DNA from: Frankiales bacterium
Lineage (GTDB): Bacteria; Actinomycetota; Actinomycetes; Mycobacteriales; Jatrophihabitantaceae
Direction: 5' to 3'
Assembly: GCA_025963265.1 (NCBI GenBank)
Contig: JAOPUY010000135.1
Span: forward strand, 1 to 8,746
DNA: 8,746 nucleotides
In this document: positions 1 to 6,010 of the stretch, piece by piece
How positions within the stretch are numbered: position 1 is the stretch's first letter
How the letters are laid out: every line of letters begins with the position of its first letter
Program-made: the position numbers and the translations under genes
Notes under the pieces: generated by a model
Told to the model about the DNA's origin: nothing
Databases searched by the model: none
The model's input: the letters and a program-made list of their open reading frames with translations, nothing else

Positions 1-105
1 GGCGGGCACCTGGTGCTGCAGACTTCGCATGAGCAGGCGGCGCTGACCGCCGCCATCGTCGCGGCCGGCGGCCTGCGTCCGACGATCGTCGTCTCGGACG
101 AGTAG
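1..105 (+). CDS. 3' end of a PrmC/HemK-related protein-glutamine methyltransferase gene (5' part outside window)
   Basis: Only the last 34 codons are in the window. They read GGHLVLQTSHEQAAL, then an Ala-rich helix, then GGLRPTIVVSDE and TAG. This matches what I know of the C-terminus of the actinobacterial 'putative protein N5-glutamine methyltransferase' family, SAM-dependent enzymes related to PrmC/HemK whose substrate is unsettled: a beta-strand GG.L..ETS, an Ala-rich helix, then a final strand ending in D-E-L-D-A-x-V-V-V-G. The catalytic NPPY motif would lie upstream and is not visible. The frame continues past the TAG with DAAVVVGRKDCR to a second TAG at 142-144, which is the expected family ending. 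The gene may therefore be shortened by 12 residues, with the stop falling where a Leu is usual. Family assignment is by pattern memory from a short stretch. It is moderately secure. Confidence 0.6.
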   Translation, partial: GGHLVLQTSHEQAALTAAIVAAGGLRPTIVVSDE

Positions 106-129
106 GACGCCGCGGTCGTGGTCGGCCGC

Positions 130-202
130 AAAGATTGTCGCTAGTAAGAGTCGGTAGTAAGAGTCGGTAGTAAGAATCGGTGGTAAGGGTCGGCGGTAAG
201 GG
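130..202 (+). repeat. 13-bp tandem repeat array, about 4.6 clear copies
   Basis: The unit AGTAAGAGTCGGT repeats from 143. Two copies are identical (143-155, 156-168), the third has one change (169-181), the fourth drifts to GGTAAGGGTCGGC (182-194), and the last is partial (195-202). A badly decayed copy may precede the array at 130-142. The final partial copy forms the GGGAGGA ribosome binding site of the next gene. Divergence rises towards that gene. There are no unique spacers, so this is not a CRISPR array. No function can be read from it. Confidence 0.9.
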
Positions 203-214
203 AGGACGGGCGCA

Positions 215-988
215 ATGAGCAGACCATCGGCCGGCGAGTCGAACGTCGCCGTCGTCGAGGCCGCCTTCGCGCACTATCTAGCCGGCGATCGCGCGGCGGC
301 CGAGCCGCTCTACGCGCCCGACTTCGCCTTCACCAGCCCCCAGGACGACCGGATCGACAAAAAGACCTTTCTGGACCGGTGTTTCCCCACCGCAAGTCGG
401 CTGAATTCTCAGCGATTGCTGCGGGTGGTGGCGACGAGCGACGAACTCGTCCTGGCCTATTACGAATACGAGCTGACCGATCGCTCGACCTTCCGGAACA
501 TGGAGGCGATCACCGTGCGGGCCGGCCTGATCAGCGAGGTCCAGGTGTTCTTCGGCGGCGAGCAGGCCCTGACCGGGACCAGTCGGGACGCCAGCGGGCT
601 GGAGGTCGGGCGGGCGCCGGACCGCGACGTCGCCCGGGTGCTCGCGGGCTACACCGCGTACGCCGCGGGCGACTTCGACGCCGCGGTCGCCTGGCTCCAT
701 CCCGCAGTGGAGTGGATCGAGCCGGTCGAGTTTCCGAACGGCGGCCGGCGGCGCGGCCCGGCCGCGGTCCGCGAGTACCTGCAGGGCTCGCGGCAGGGCT
801 GGCGCGAGCTGCGCTCCCGACCGATCGCCCACCGCCGGGGCGAGCTCATCGTCGTCGTGCACGACGTGTCCGGGGTGCGGGTCGACGGCACGCCGCACCG
901 AGCCCGAGTGGCCGACGTCTTCACGATGACCGACGGTCTGGTGACCCGGATGCAGGCCTACGCCGACCCGGCTGAAGCGCTGGGCTGA
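215..988 (+). CDS. Protein of two tandem NTF2/SnoaL-like domains
   Basis: This 257-residue soluble protein has no signal peptide or membrane segment. It appears to be two copies of the NTF2-like alpha+beta barrel fold. Domain 1 (about 10-118) has an opening helix ending in YLAGDRAAAEPLYAPDFAFTSP and then DDRIDKKTFLDRCFP, a pattern seen in 'nuclear transport factor 2 family' proteins. Domain 2 (about 137-255) repeats the layout: VLAGYTAYAAGDFDAAVAWLHP, a strand with VEWIEP, then strands ending VADVFTMTDGLVTRMQAY. Single-domain members are usually 110-150 residues, so two per chain is the notable point. Family members include SnoaL-type cyclases, ketosteroid isomerase relatives and many uncharacterised proteins, so no substrate can be given. 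GGGAGGA at 200-206, 8 nt from the ATG, supports the start. The next gene begins over 120 bp on with its own candidate promoter, so an operon is not evident. Confidence 0.85.
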   Translation: MSRPSAGESNVAVVEAAFAHYLAGDRAAAEPLYAPDFAFTSPQDDRIDKKTFLDRCFPTASRLNSQRLLRVVATSDELVLAYYEYELTDRSTFRNMEAITVRAGLISEVQVFFGGEQALTGTSRDASGLEVGRAPDRDVARVLAGYTAYAAGDFDAAVAWLHPAVEWIEPVEFPNGGRRRGPAAVREYLQGSRQGWRELRSRPIAHRRGELIVVVHDVSGVRVDGTPHRARVADVFTMTDGLVTRMQAYADPAEALG

Positions 989-1023
989 GCCAGAACTCGG
1001 GTGCTGCGGGTTGGATTCAGTCA

Positions 1024-1052
1024 CTGGCAGTAATGCCACTGGCGGTAATAAT
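1024..1052 (+). promoter_or_regulatory. Candidate sigma-70-type promoter for the sugar transporter
   Basis: CTGGCA (1024-1029, four of six matches to TTGACA) is followed after 17 nt by AATAAT (1047-1052, five of six matches to TATAAT). It lies in a short AT-richer stretch between two GC-rich genes, about 60 bp before the preferred ATG at 1113. This is pattern evidence only. The elements sit in an imperfect 15-bp direct duplication (1022-1036 and 1037-1051), which could produce the match by chance. Confidence 0.35.
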
Positions 1053-1096
1053 GTCAATCCTGCACCTCCGGCAGACAACGTTCCGGGACCCTCGTC

Positions 1097-1111
1097 GCAA
1101 CTTGGAGTTGC
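1097..1111 (+). promoter_or_regulatory. Inverted repeat over the ribosome binding site of the sugar transporter
   Basis: GCAACT (1097-1102), TGG, AGTTGC (1106-1111) is a perfect 6-bp inverted repeat with a 3-nt gap, ending 1 nt before the ATG at 1113. The only good Shine-Dalgarno match, GGAG at 1104-1107, lies in its loop and right arm. In RNA it could mask the ribosome binding site. As DNA it could be a repressor half-site pair. Neither role is shown. Confidence 0.4.
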
Positions 1112-1112
1112 A

Positions 1113-2594
1113 ATGACCCCCGCTACGCCGTCTTCAGCTGCATCCGCAAAGACGTCCTCCGAGACAAAGACATCCTCAGAGACAGCGACGTCCTCCGAGA
1201 CAGCTTCGGACACGTCCGCTGCCGCGTCTGAGGCCGATTCCGTCCGCCGCACCGCTCAGCACCGCAACGCGGTCACCCGGGCGGCCGTGCTGACCGCCGT
1301 GGGCGGCGTGCTGTTCGGTTACGACACCGGAGTGGTCGGCGGCGTCCTGCCCAACATCGCCTCGGACTTCTCGCTTAACACGCCGTTCGAGAAGGGCTTG
1401 GTCGTCGCGGTGCTGCTGGCCGGCGCCGCGATCGGCGCGATCTTCGCCGGACGACTGGCCGACGCTCTGGGCCGGCGGCGCACAATCTTGATCACGGCCG
1501 TGGTCTTCGTGATCGGCCTGCTGCTGTCCTCGCTGGCGCCGACGCTCTGGGTCTTCCTGGTCAGCCGGTTCATCATCGGACTCGGCGTCGGGTCCACGTC
1601 CTTCGTGGTGCCGCTCTACATCGGCGAGGTCGCGCCGCCGGAGCGCCGAGGCGCGCTGGTCTCGCTGAACCAGCTCTCGATCACCGGCGGCATCCTGGTC
1701 AGCCAGCTGATCGCGTACTTCCTGGCCGGGCACGGCGATTGGCGGGTCAGCGTCGGGTTGGCGCTGATCCCCGCGGTGGTGCTGGGACTGGGCATCCTGA
1801 TCGAGCCGGAGAGCCCGGCCTGGCTGGTGCGCCAGGACCGGGAGGACGAGGCCCGCGAGGTGCTGCGCGGCCTGCGTGACTCCGAGCACGACATCGACGA
1901 GGAGATCTCCAACGTCCGCGAGGTGGCCCGCGAGCAGAGCCAGGGCTCGATCGGCCAGCTGCTCGATCGACGGCTGCGCCCGGCGCTGATGCTCGGCGTC
2001 CTGCTGGCGATCATCCAGCAGATCACCGGCATCAACACCGTCATCTACTTCGCGCCCACCGTGCTGGAAGAAGCCGGCCTGGGCCGCTCGGCCGCGTTGC
2101 TGGCGCTGGTGATCGTCGGGGCGGTCAACGTGTTGATGACCATCGTCGCGGTGCGCTATCTCGACCGCTGGGGCCGGCGCAAGATCCTGATCGCCGGCAT
2201 GGCCGGGATGATCCTCGGCCTGGTCGCGCTGTCGGCCGCCTTCGCCATCGGCGTCAGCGGCGGCGCCGGCTCGATCTTCGCGACGGTGTCGCTCGCCTTC
2301 TACGTGGGCGCGTTCGCGGTCAGCCTGGGGCCGATCGTCTGGCTGTTGATCGCCGAGATCTACCCGCTGCGGGTGCGGGGCCAGGCCGCCTCGATCGCGA
2401 CGATGTTCAACTGGACGGCCAACCTGGCCGTGGCGGTGTCCTACCTGAGCATCATCGCGGCCATCGGGCGCACCGGCACGTTCCTCACCTACGCCGCCAT
2501 CACGGCCCTCTCGCTGGTCTACGTCATCGCCAAGGTCCCCGAGACCAAAGGGCTCAAGCTCAGCGAGATCGAGCAGCAGCTGCAGCCGAGCTGA
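1113..2594 (+). CDS. Sugar-porter family MFS transporter (proton:sugar symporter type)
   Basis: A 493-residue inner-membrane protein with the full motif set of the sugar-porter family (XylE/GalP/GLUT type, 12 membrane segments). Residues: FGYDTG 68-73, GRLADALGRRR 113-123, PLYIGEVAPPERRG 167-180, PESPAWL 232-238, QQITGIN 302-308, DRWGRRK 351-357, a GPIVWLLIAEIYP stretch from 406, and VPETKG 475-480. The QQ...N and W positions that bind sugar in XylE are present, so monosaccharide uptake is likely, but the substrate cannot be told. PESPAWL has Ala where most members have Arg. The cytoplasmic N-terminus carries a low-complexity (K/A)TSSET repeat at 13-30. I prefer ATG 1113 over an upstream TTG at 1011. 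GGAG sits 5 nt before 1113, and in the 33 codons after the TTG only about a third end in G/C, against a strong G/C majority in the body of the gene. Confidence 0.93.
   Translation: MTPATPSSAASAKTSSETKTSSETATSSETASDTSAAASEADSVRRTAQHRNAVTRAAVLTAVGGVLFGYDTGVVGGVLPNIASDFSLNTPFEKGLVVAVLLAGAAIGAIFAGRLADALGRRRTILITAVVFVIGLLLSSLAPTLWVFLVSRFIIGLGVGSTSFVVPLYIGEVAPPERRGALVSLNQLSITGGILVSQLIAYFLAGHGDWRVSVGLALIPAVVLGLGILIEPESPAWLVRQDREDEAREVLRGLRDSEHDIDEEISNVREVAREQSQGSIGQLLDRRLRPALMLGVLLAIIQQITGINTVIYFAPTVLEEAGLGRSAALLALVIVGAVNVLMTIVAVRYLDRWGRRKILIAGMAGMILGLVALSAAFAIGVSGGAGSIFATVSLAFYVGAFAVSLGPIVWLLIAEIYPLRVRGQAASIATMFNWTANLAVAVSYLSIIAAIGRTGTFLTYAAITALSLVYVIAKVPETKGLKLSEIEQQLQPS
1148..1201 (+). repeat. 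18-bp tandem repeat, three copies, inside the transporter gene
   Basis: Three adjacent 18-bp units at 1148-1165, 1166-1183 and 1184-1201 are variants of AAAGACGTCCTCCGAGAC. They are in frame and add three (K/A)TSSET hexapeptides to the predicted disordered N-terminal tail. The differences (ATCCTCAGAGAC in copy 2, AGCGAC in copy 3) show some age. The start of a fourth, degraded unit follows (AGCTTCGGACACG). Confidence 0.9.
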
Positions 2595-2613
2595 CCGCCG
2601 CCCTGGGCGGTCA
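2592..2613 (+). terminator. Stem-loop at the stop codon of the sugar transporter gene
   Basis: TGACCGCC (2592-2599) pairs perfectly with GGCGGTCA (2606-2613) around a 6-nt loop. The stem begins at the TGA stop itself. No T-tract follows. In high-GC actinobacteria such hairpins can still terminate. It separates the sugar transporter from the operator region of the exporter. Confidence 0.5.
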
Positions 2614-2627
2614 CGGCAACCGACGTA

Positions 2628-2650
2628 AAGCGGAGGATGAAGCTCCGATT
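2628..2650. promoter_or_regulatory. Operator-like palindrome 1 (CGGAG-N7-CTCCG)
   Basis: CGGAG (2631-2635), 7 nt, CTCCG (2643-2647). The flanks extend the symmetry: AAG precedes and ATT follows, so both half-sites read AANCGGAG towards the centre. The dyad centre is at 2639. It is one of three sites of the same design upstream of the exporter gene. Confidence 0.75.
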
Positions 2651-2670
2651 AGTGACTGGGCTCACGTTCA

Positions 2671-2693
2671 AAACGGAGGTGGGGGTTCCGATT
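2671..2693. promoter_or_regulatory. Operator-like palindrome 2 (CGGAG-N7-TTCCG)
   Basis: CGGAG (2674-2678), 7 nt, TTCCG (2686-2690), flanked by AAA and ATT. One mismatch in the right arm makes it the weakest of the three by symmetry. The centre is at 2682, 43 bp from site 1, about four helical turns. Confidence 0.7.
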
Positions 2694-2709
2694 CGGCGAT
2701 ACGCTGATT

Positions 2710-2732
2710 AAGCGGAGAAGTTGTCTCCGCTA
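2710..2732. promoter_or_regulatory. Operator-like palindrome 3 (CGGAG-N7-CTCCG), next to the start codon
   Basis: CGGAG (2713-2717), 7 nt, CTCCG (2725-2729). Symmetry extends to AGCGGAGA (2711-2718) against TCTCCGCT (2724-2731), a perfect 8-bp inverted repeat and the best of the three. The centre is at 2721, 39 bp from site 2 and 33 bp before the GTG start. A protein bound here would lie over the promoter-proximal or leader region. I see no convincing -35/-10 pair in 2614-2753. Confidence 0.8.
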
Positions 2733-2753
2733 CAGCTTCGTGGAGGAACACCC

Positions 2754-4325
2754 GTGACCACCGCCGAAATCACCTCTGATCTGACTGCGGACCTACCCGC
2801 CGGCTACCAGTCGTCGGACCCGTCCGGTCCTTACACGGCCCAAGACAGGGCCGATGACCGGGCCGAGGACAGGGGGGCTAACCCGCACCACGCCCGGCGT
2901 TGGCTGATCCTGGTGGTCCTCGCCTTGGCCCAGCTGATGGTGGTGTTGGACAGCACGGTGGTCAACATCGCGCTGCCCTCGGCGCAACGGGCGTTGAGCT
3001 TCTCCGACGGGGATCGCCAATGGATCGTCACGGCCTACTCGCTGGCCTTCGGCAGCCTGCTGCTGCTCGGCGGTCGACTAGCGGATTTGTTCGGGCGCAA
3101 GCGGGTGTTCTTGATCGGCCTGGCCGGCTTCGCCACCGCCTCGGCGGCGGGCGGCGCGGCCACCGGCTTTGCCACCCTGGTCGTGGCCCGCGCGGTGCAG
3201 GGCGGCTTCGGCGCGCTGCTGGCCCCAGCGGCGTTGGCCTTGCTGGCCACCACCTTCACCGACCCGAAGGAGCGGAACAAGGCCTACGGCATCTACGGCG
3301 CGATCGCCGGCGGCGGCGCCGCGCTCGGACTGCTGCTCGGCGGAGTGCTGACTGAGTACCTCTCGTGGCGCTGGTGCTTGTACGTCAACATCGCGTTCGC
3401 GGTCCCCGCGATCCTCGGCGGCATCGCGCTGCTCGTCCACCGCAACGCCGAGGACCGTCCCAAGCTCGACCTGCCGGGCACCCTCACCGTCTCAGCCGGG
3501 CTATTCAGCCTGGTCTACGGCTTCTCGCACGCCGAGACCGCCGGCTGGTCCTCGACCGTCACCCTCGGTTTCCTGCTCGCGGCCGTCGTGCTGCTCGGCG
3601 CCTTCGTCGCCATCCAGCAGCGCGTGCCGCACCCGTTGCTGCCGCTGCGCGTCGTGCTCGACCGCAACCGCGGCGGGGCGTTCCTGGCCATGCTGCTCTC
3701 GGCCGCGGGGATGTTCGGCGTCTTCCTCTTCCTGACGTACTACTTGCAGCAGAGCCTGGGCTACAGCGCGGTCGAGACCGGACTGGCCTTCCTGCCGATG
3801 TGCTTCGTGCTCGTGCTGGTCGCCTCCGTCGTCACGACCATCCTCAGCACTCGAGTCGGCCCGCGGGTCACCATTCCGGCCGGCCTGCTGATCGGCGCCT
3901 TCTCGATGTACCTGCTGACCCGGATCGGCGCCCAGAGCGACTACCTGGGCACGCTGCTGCCGCCCCTGCTGCTGCTCGGCGTCGCGCTCGGCCTGGTCTT
4001 CGCCACCGCGATGAGCCTCGCCACCCTGGGCGTGGACTCGCAGGACGCCGGAGTGGCCGGCGCCGCGGTGAACACGATGCAACAGGTCGGCGGCTCGATC
4101 GGAACCGCGCTGCTGAACACCCTGGCCGCCACGGCCGCGGCAAACTACCTGATCGGCAAGACCGCGAATCCGGCGACTATCGCCCAGTCGGCGCTGCACA
4201 GTTACACCACCGCCTTCTGGTGGTCCGCCGCCATTTTCCTGATCGGAGCGGTATTGTGCGCGATAGTTCTGCGGCCGGGCGTCCCCGCTGTCGACGAGCA
4301 GGCCGCGCCCGCACTGATGCACTGA
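2754..4325 (+). CDS. DHA2-family (EmrB/QacA type) MFS drug exporter, 14 membrane segments
   Basis: A 523-residue inner-membrane proton antiporter of the DHA2 family, which expels toxic, often cationic or aromatic compounds. After a charged N-terminal tail (about 1-48, with a DRADDRAEDR stretch) come the family motifs: LDSTVVNIALP 65-75 (motif D1), GGRLADLFGRKR 106-117 (motif A), RAVQGGFGALLAP 146-158 (motif B), and a Gly-rich motif C around 178-197 followed by LSWRW. Length and hydrophobic pattern fit 14 segments. GTG 2754 is preferred because GGAGGA (2742-2747) lies 6 nt upstream. The upstream TTG at 2721 would place operator 3 inside the coding sequence. Three operator-like palindromes precede the gene and a TetR gene follows 68 bp downstream on the same strand, the usual arrangement for a repressor-controlled exporter. 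The substrate is unknown. Confidence 0.93.
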   Translation: MTTAEITSDLTADLPAGYQSSDPSGPYTAQDRADDRAEDRGANPHHARRWLILVVLALAQLMVVLDSTVVNIALPSAQRALSFSDGDRQWIVTAYSLAFGSLLLLGGRLADLFGRKRVFLIGLAGFATASAAGGAATGFATLVVARAVQGGFGALLAPAALALLATTFTDPKERNKAYGIYGAIAGGGAALGLLLGGVLTEYLSWRWCLYVNIAFAVPAILGGIALLVHRNAEDRPKLDLPGTLTVSAGLFSLVYGFSHAETAGWSSTVTLGFLLAAVVLLGAFVAIQQRVPHPLLPLRVVLDRNRGGAFLAMLLSAAGMFGVFLFLTYYLQQSLGYSAVETGLAFLPMCFVLVLVASVVTTILSTRVGPRVTIPAGLLIGAFSMYLLTRIGAQSDYLGTLLPPLLLLGVALGLVFATAMSLATLGVDSQDAGVAGAAVNTMQQVGGSIGTALLNTLAATAAANYLIGKTANPATIAQSALHSYTTAFWWSAAIFLIGAVLCAIVLRPGVPAVDEQAAPALMH

Positions 4326-4372
4326 GCAGCTGAACAGACTGAGCACCTGAAGAGACTGAGCAGCTGAAGAGA
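4322..4372 (+). repeat. 17-bp tandem repeat array between exporter and regulator
   Basis: Three 17-bp copies of CTGAGCAGCTGAAGAGA (4322-4338, 4339-4355, 4356-4372) start at the exporter's stop codon and run into CTGAACGGGAGGG, part of the ribosome binding site of the TetR gene. Copies differ at one or two positions. Each copy has TGA triplets, and because 17 is not a multiple of 3 the array closes all three forward frames. Confidence 0.92.
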
Positions 4373-4393
4373 CTGAACGGGAGGGAGCAGCAG

Positions 4394-5080
4394 ATGACCG
4401 CACGAGAGGCCGCCGTGGCCGAACGCGAGGTCACTGCTGCTCGCGCGCCCCGCAAGGACGCCGCCCGCAATCACGCCCTGCTGCTCGAGGCGGCGCGCGA
4501 GGTGTTCGCCGAGCGCGGCCTGGACGCCAGCCTGGATGACATCGCGCGCAGGGCCGGCCTCGGCATCGGCACCGCCTACCGCCATTTCCAGAACAAGCAG
4601 CAGGTGGCGGAAGCCTTGTTCAGCAAGGCGATCGCTGAGATCGTGGCGGATGCCGAGCGGGCCCTGACCCGGGAGGACCCGTGGCAAGCCTTCGTCGAGT
4701 TCTTCACCTCGGCCGCTGAACGCCAGGCCAATGACCGCGGGCTGTACGAGGCGCTGATCGACGCCTCCCTGCTCGGGGACTGCGGCCGGATCCGCGACCA
4801 GTTGGACGGGCCGCTCGCCCGGCTGTTCGATCAGGCCATCCAGGCCGGGGCGCTGCGCGCCGACGCGACGCCGACCGACGCCGGCGTGATCTTCGCGATG
4901 CTCGGCGCGGTCTATGAGATGCGCGGCGACGGCTCACCGGAGCTCTGGCGGCGCTATTTAGCCGTCTTGCTCGACGGGCTGCGCGCAACCGGCCAGCGGC
5001 CGTTGCCGGCGGCCGCGCTGACTGAGGACGAGCTGGACCTCGCGATCGCCCACCACCACAGCCGGCTGCGCGGAGACTGA
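4394..5080 (+). CDS. TetR/AcrR-family transcriptional regulator, likely repressor of the adjacent exporter
   Basis: A 228-residue cytoplasmic DNA-binding protein. Residues 22-70 form a TetR N-terminal domain: LLLEAAREVFAERGLDASLDDIARRAGLG, then the recognition helix GIGTAYRHF (57-65) and NKQQVAEALF. The C-terminal part is a helical ligand and dimer domain, with AERQANDRGLYEAL resembling the SbtR-like type. An unusually long polar N-terminal arm (1-21, several Arg/Lys) precedes the HTH. Arms of this kind in TetR proteins can contact the minor groove. GGGAGGGAG (4379-4387) lies 6 nt before the ATG. The gene follows the exporter on the same strand and probably shares its transcript. The three CGGAG-N7-YTCCG sites are the natural target, giving autoregulation. 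The ligand is unknown. The stop is 2 bp from the end of the convergent sulfurtransferase gene. Confidence 0.93.
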   Translation: MTAREAAVAEREVTAARAPRKDAARNHALLLEAAREVFAERGLDASLDDIARRAGLGIGTAYRHFQNKQQVAEALFSKAIAEIVADAERALTREDPWQAFVEFFTSAAERQANDRGLYEALIDASLLGDCGRIRDQLDGPLARLFDQAIQAGALRADATPTDAGVIFAMLGAVYEMRGDGSPELWRRYLAVLLDGLRATGQRPLPAAALTEDELDLAIAHHHSRLRGD

Positions 5081-5082
5081 GC

Positions 5083-5916
5083 TCAGCCGATGGCCACCGG
5101 CCGCGCCGGATCGGTGATCCACTCAGACCACGAACCGGGGTAGAGCGCCGCCTCGATGCCGATGCTGGCCAGAGCCAACGCCTGGTGGGCCGCGGTGACG
5201 CCGCTGCCGCAGTAGACGCCGACCTCGCTCGAGCCGTCGACGCCCAGGCCGGCAAAACGCGCCCGCAACGCCTCGGCGTCCTTGAACTTCCCGCCCTCGG
5301 CCAAGTTCTCAGCCGTCGGCGCGCTGACCGCGCCCGGGATGTGGCCGGCGACCGGATCGACCGGCTCGACCTCGCCGCGGTAGCGCTCGCCGGCGCGGGC
5401 GTCCAAGAGCACCCCGCGTTGGGCCAGCGCGGCCGCCTGCTCCGCGGTCAACACCGGGGCGTTGTCCGCGCTCAGCTCGACGTCACCCGGCTGGACCGGG
5501 TTCGACTCGGTGACGATCAGACGGCCCTCGGCCCGCCAGGCCGCCAGGCCGCCGTCGAGCACCTGCACCTCGCTCACGCCGCCCCAGCGCAGCAACCACC
5601 AGGCCCGGGCCGCGCTCATCCCGCCACCGTCGTCATAGACCACGACCGACTGTCCGCGGCGCACGCCCCAGGCCCGAGCCGAGGCTTCCAGATCGCCCAG
5701 CGACGGAAGCGGATGGCGTCCGGTGCCCGGTCCGATCGGCCCGGCGAGCTCGGTGTCCAGATCGACGTAGACCGCACCGGGGATGTGACCGGCTGAAAAG
5801 GCGTCGAGGCCGCTCGGGCCGCCCAGCGCCCAGCGCACGTCGAGCAGGGCCGGCGGGGTGGCCGAGCCCAGCCGCTCGGCGAGGTCGACGGCTGAGATCA
5901 AAGGCTGGGTGGGCAT
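5083..5916 (-). CDS. sseA: Two-domain rhodanese: 3-mercaptopyruvate/thiosulfate sulfurtransferase (SseA-like)
   Basis: A 277-residue cytoplasmic enzyme that moves sulfane sulfur from 3-mercaptopyruvate or thiosulfate to an acceptor. It has two rhodanese domains. The N-terminal one (about 5-130) has DVRWALGG, GHIPGAVYVDLD and VVYDDGGG, with Asp at the active-loop position where a catalytic domain has Cys, so it is the non-catalytic half. The C-terminal one (about 155-275) has LLDARAGERYRGE, GHIPGA and the active loop CGSGVTA at 236-242. That loop matches mercaptopyruvate sulfurtransferases rather than thiosulfate-preferring rhodaneses. Cys236 is the only cysteine I find. ATG 5916 is preferred. 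GAGGAGAG (5925-5932 on the complement) is 8 nt upstream, while the alternative GTG at 5925 would abut that same site. The gene name is by family resemblance and the preferred donor is inferred. Confidence 0.9.
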   Translation of the reverse strand: MPTQPLISAVDLAERLGSATPPALLDVRWALGGPSGLDAFSAGHIPGAVYVDLDTELAGPIGPGTGRHPLPSLGDLEASARAWGVRRGQSVVVYDDGGGMSAARAWWLLRWGGVSEVQVLDGGLAAWRAEGRLIVTESNPVQPGDVELSADNAPVLTAEQAAALAQRGVLLDARAGERYRGEVEPVDPVAGHIPGAVSAPTAENLAEGGKFKDAEALRARFAGLGVDGSSEVGVYCGSGVTAAHQALALASIGIEAALYPGSWSEWITDPARPVAIG

Positions 5917-5924
5917 TGGGGGCA

Positions 5925-5932
5925 CTCTCCTC
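5925..5932 (-). promoter_or_regulatory. Ribosome binding site deciding the sulfurtransferase start
   Basis: On the complement this reads GAGGAGAG, 8 nt before ATG 5916. It overlaps the first base of the alternative GTG codon (5923-5925), so it cannot serve that start. Confidence 0.65.
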
Positions 5933-5964
5933 GTCCGGGCGTTCGTCGGCCGCCATGCTAACTC

Positions 5965-5985
5965 ACCCTATAGACATAGGTGGTG
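5965..5985. promoter_or_regulatory. AT-rich dyad in the divergent intergenic region
   Basis: CCTAT-AGAC-ATAGG is a short perfect dyad, and the region around CTAACTCACCCTATAGACATAGG is the only AT-rich patch between the sulfurtransferase and the flavin oxidoreductase genes. Its position, about 50 bp upstream of the sulfurtransferase start, suits a promoter or operator. I could not find a convincing -35 partner on either strand. Confidence 0.3.
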
Positions 5986-6010
5986 GGGATGGACGGCGGT
6001 CGCGGCGTCA

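Noticed and set aside
143..202. CRISPR array
   Set aside because: The repeats are directly adjacent with no unique spacers, as are the arrays at 4322 and 7318.
1011..1112. Upstream TTG start for the sugar transporter, adding 34 residues
   Set aside because: There is no Shine-Dalgarno sequence before 1011, GC3 in this stretch is about a third (hand count), it contains a candidate promoter, and ATG 1113 has GGAG at proper spacing.
278..1252. Long open frame on the - strand (324 codons) with SEDV repeats
   Set aside because: It is antisense to the NTF2-pair gene and the transporter start. The repeat is the complement of the 18-bp array, the composition is Arg/Pro/Gly-rich as in GC-rich shadow frames, and no family is recognisable.
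2721..2753. Upstream TTG start for the exporter
   Set aside because: It would lie at the centre of operator 3. GTG 2754 has a strong GGAGGA 6 nt upstream.
5858..6010. Extension of the 6011-6151 frame back to an ATG at 5858 as a 97-codon gene
   Set aside because: The upstream part overlaps the sulfurtransferase start on the other strand and shows no family resemblance. Only the last 45 codons resemble a known protein end.
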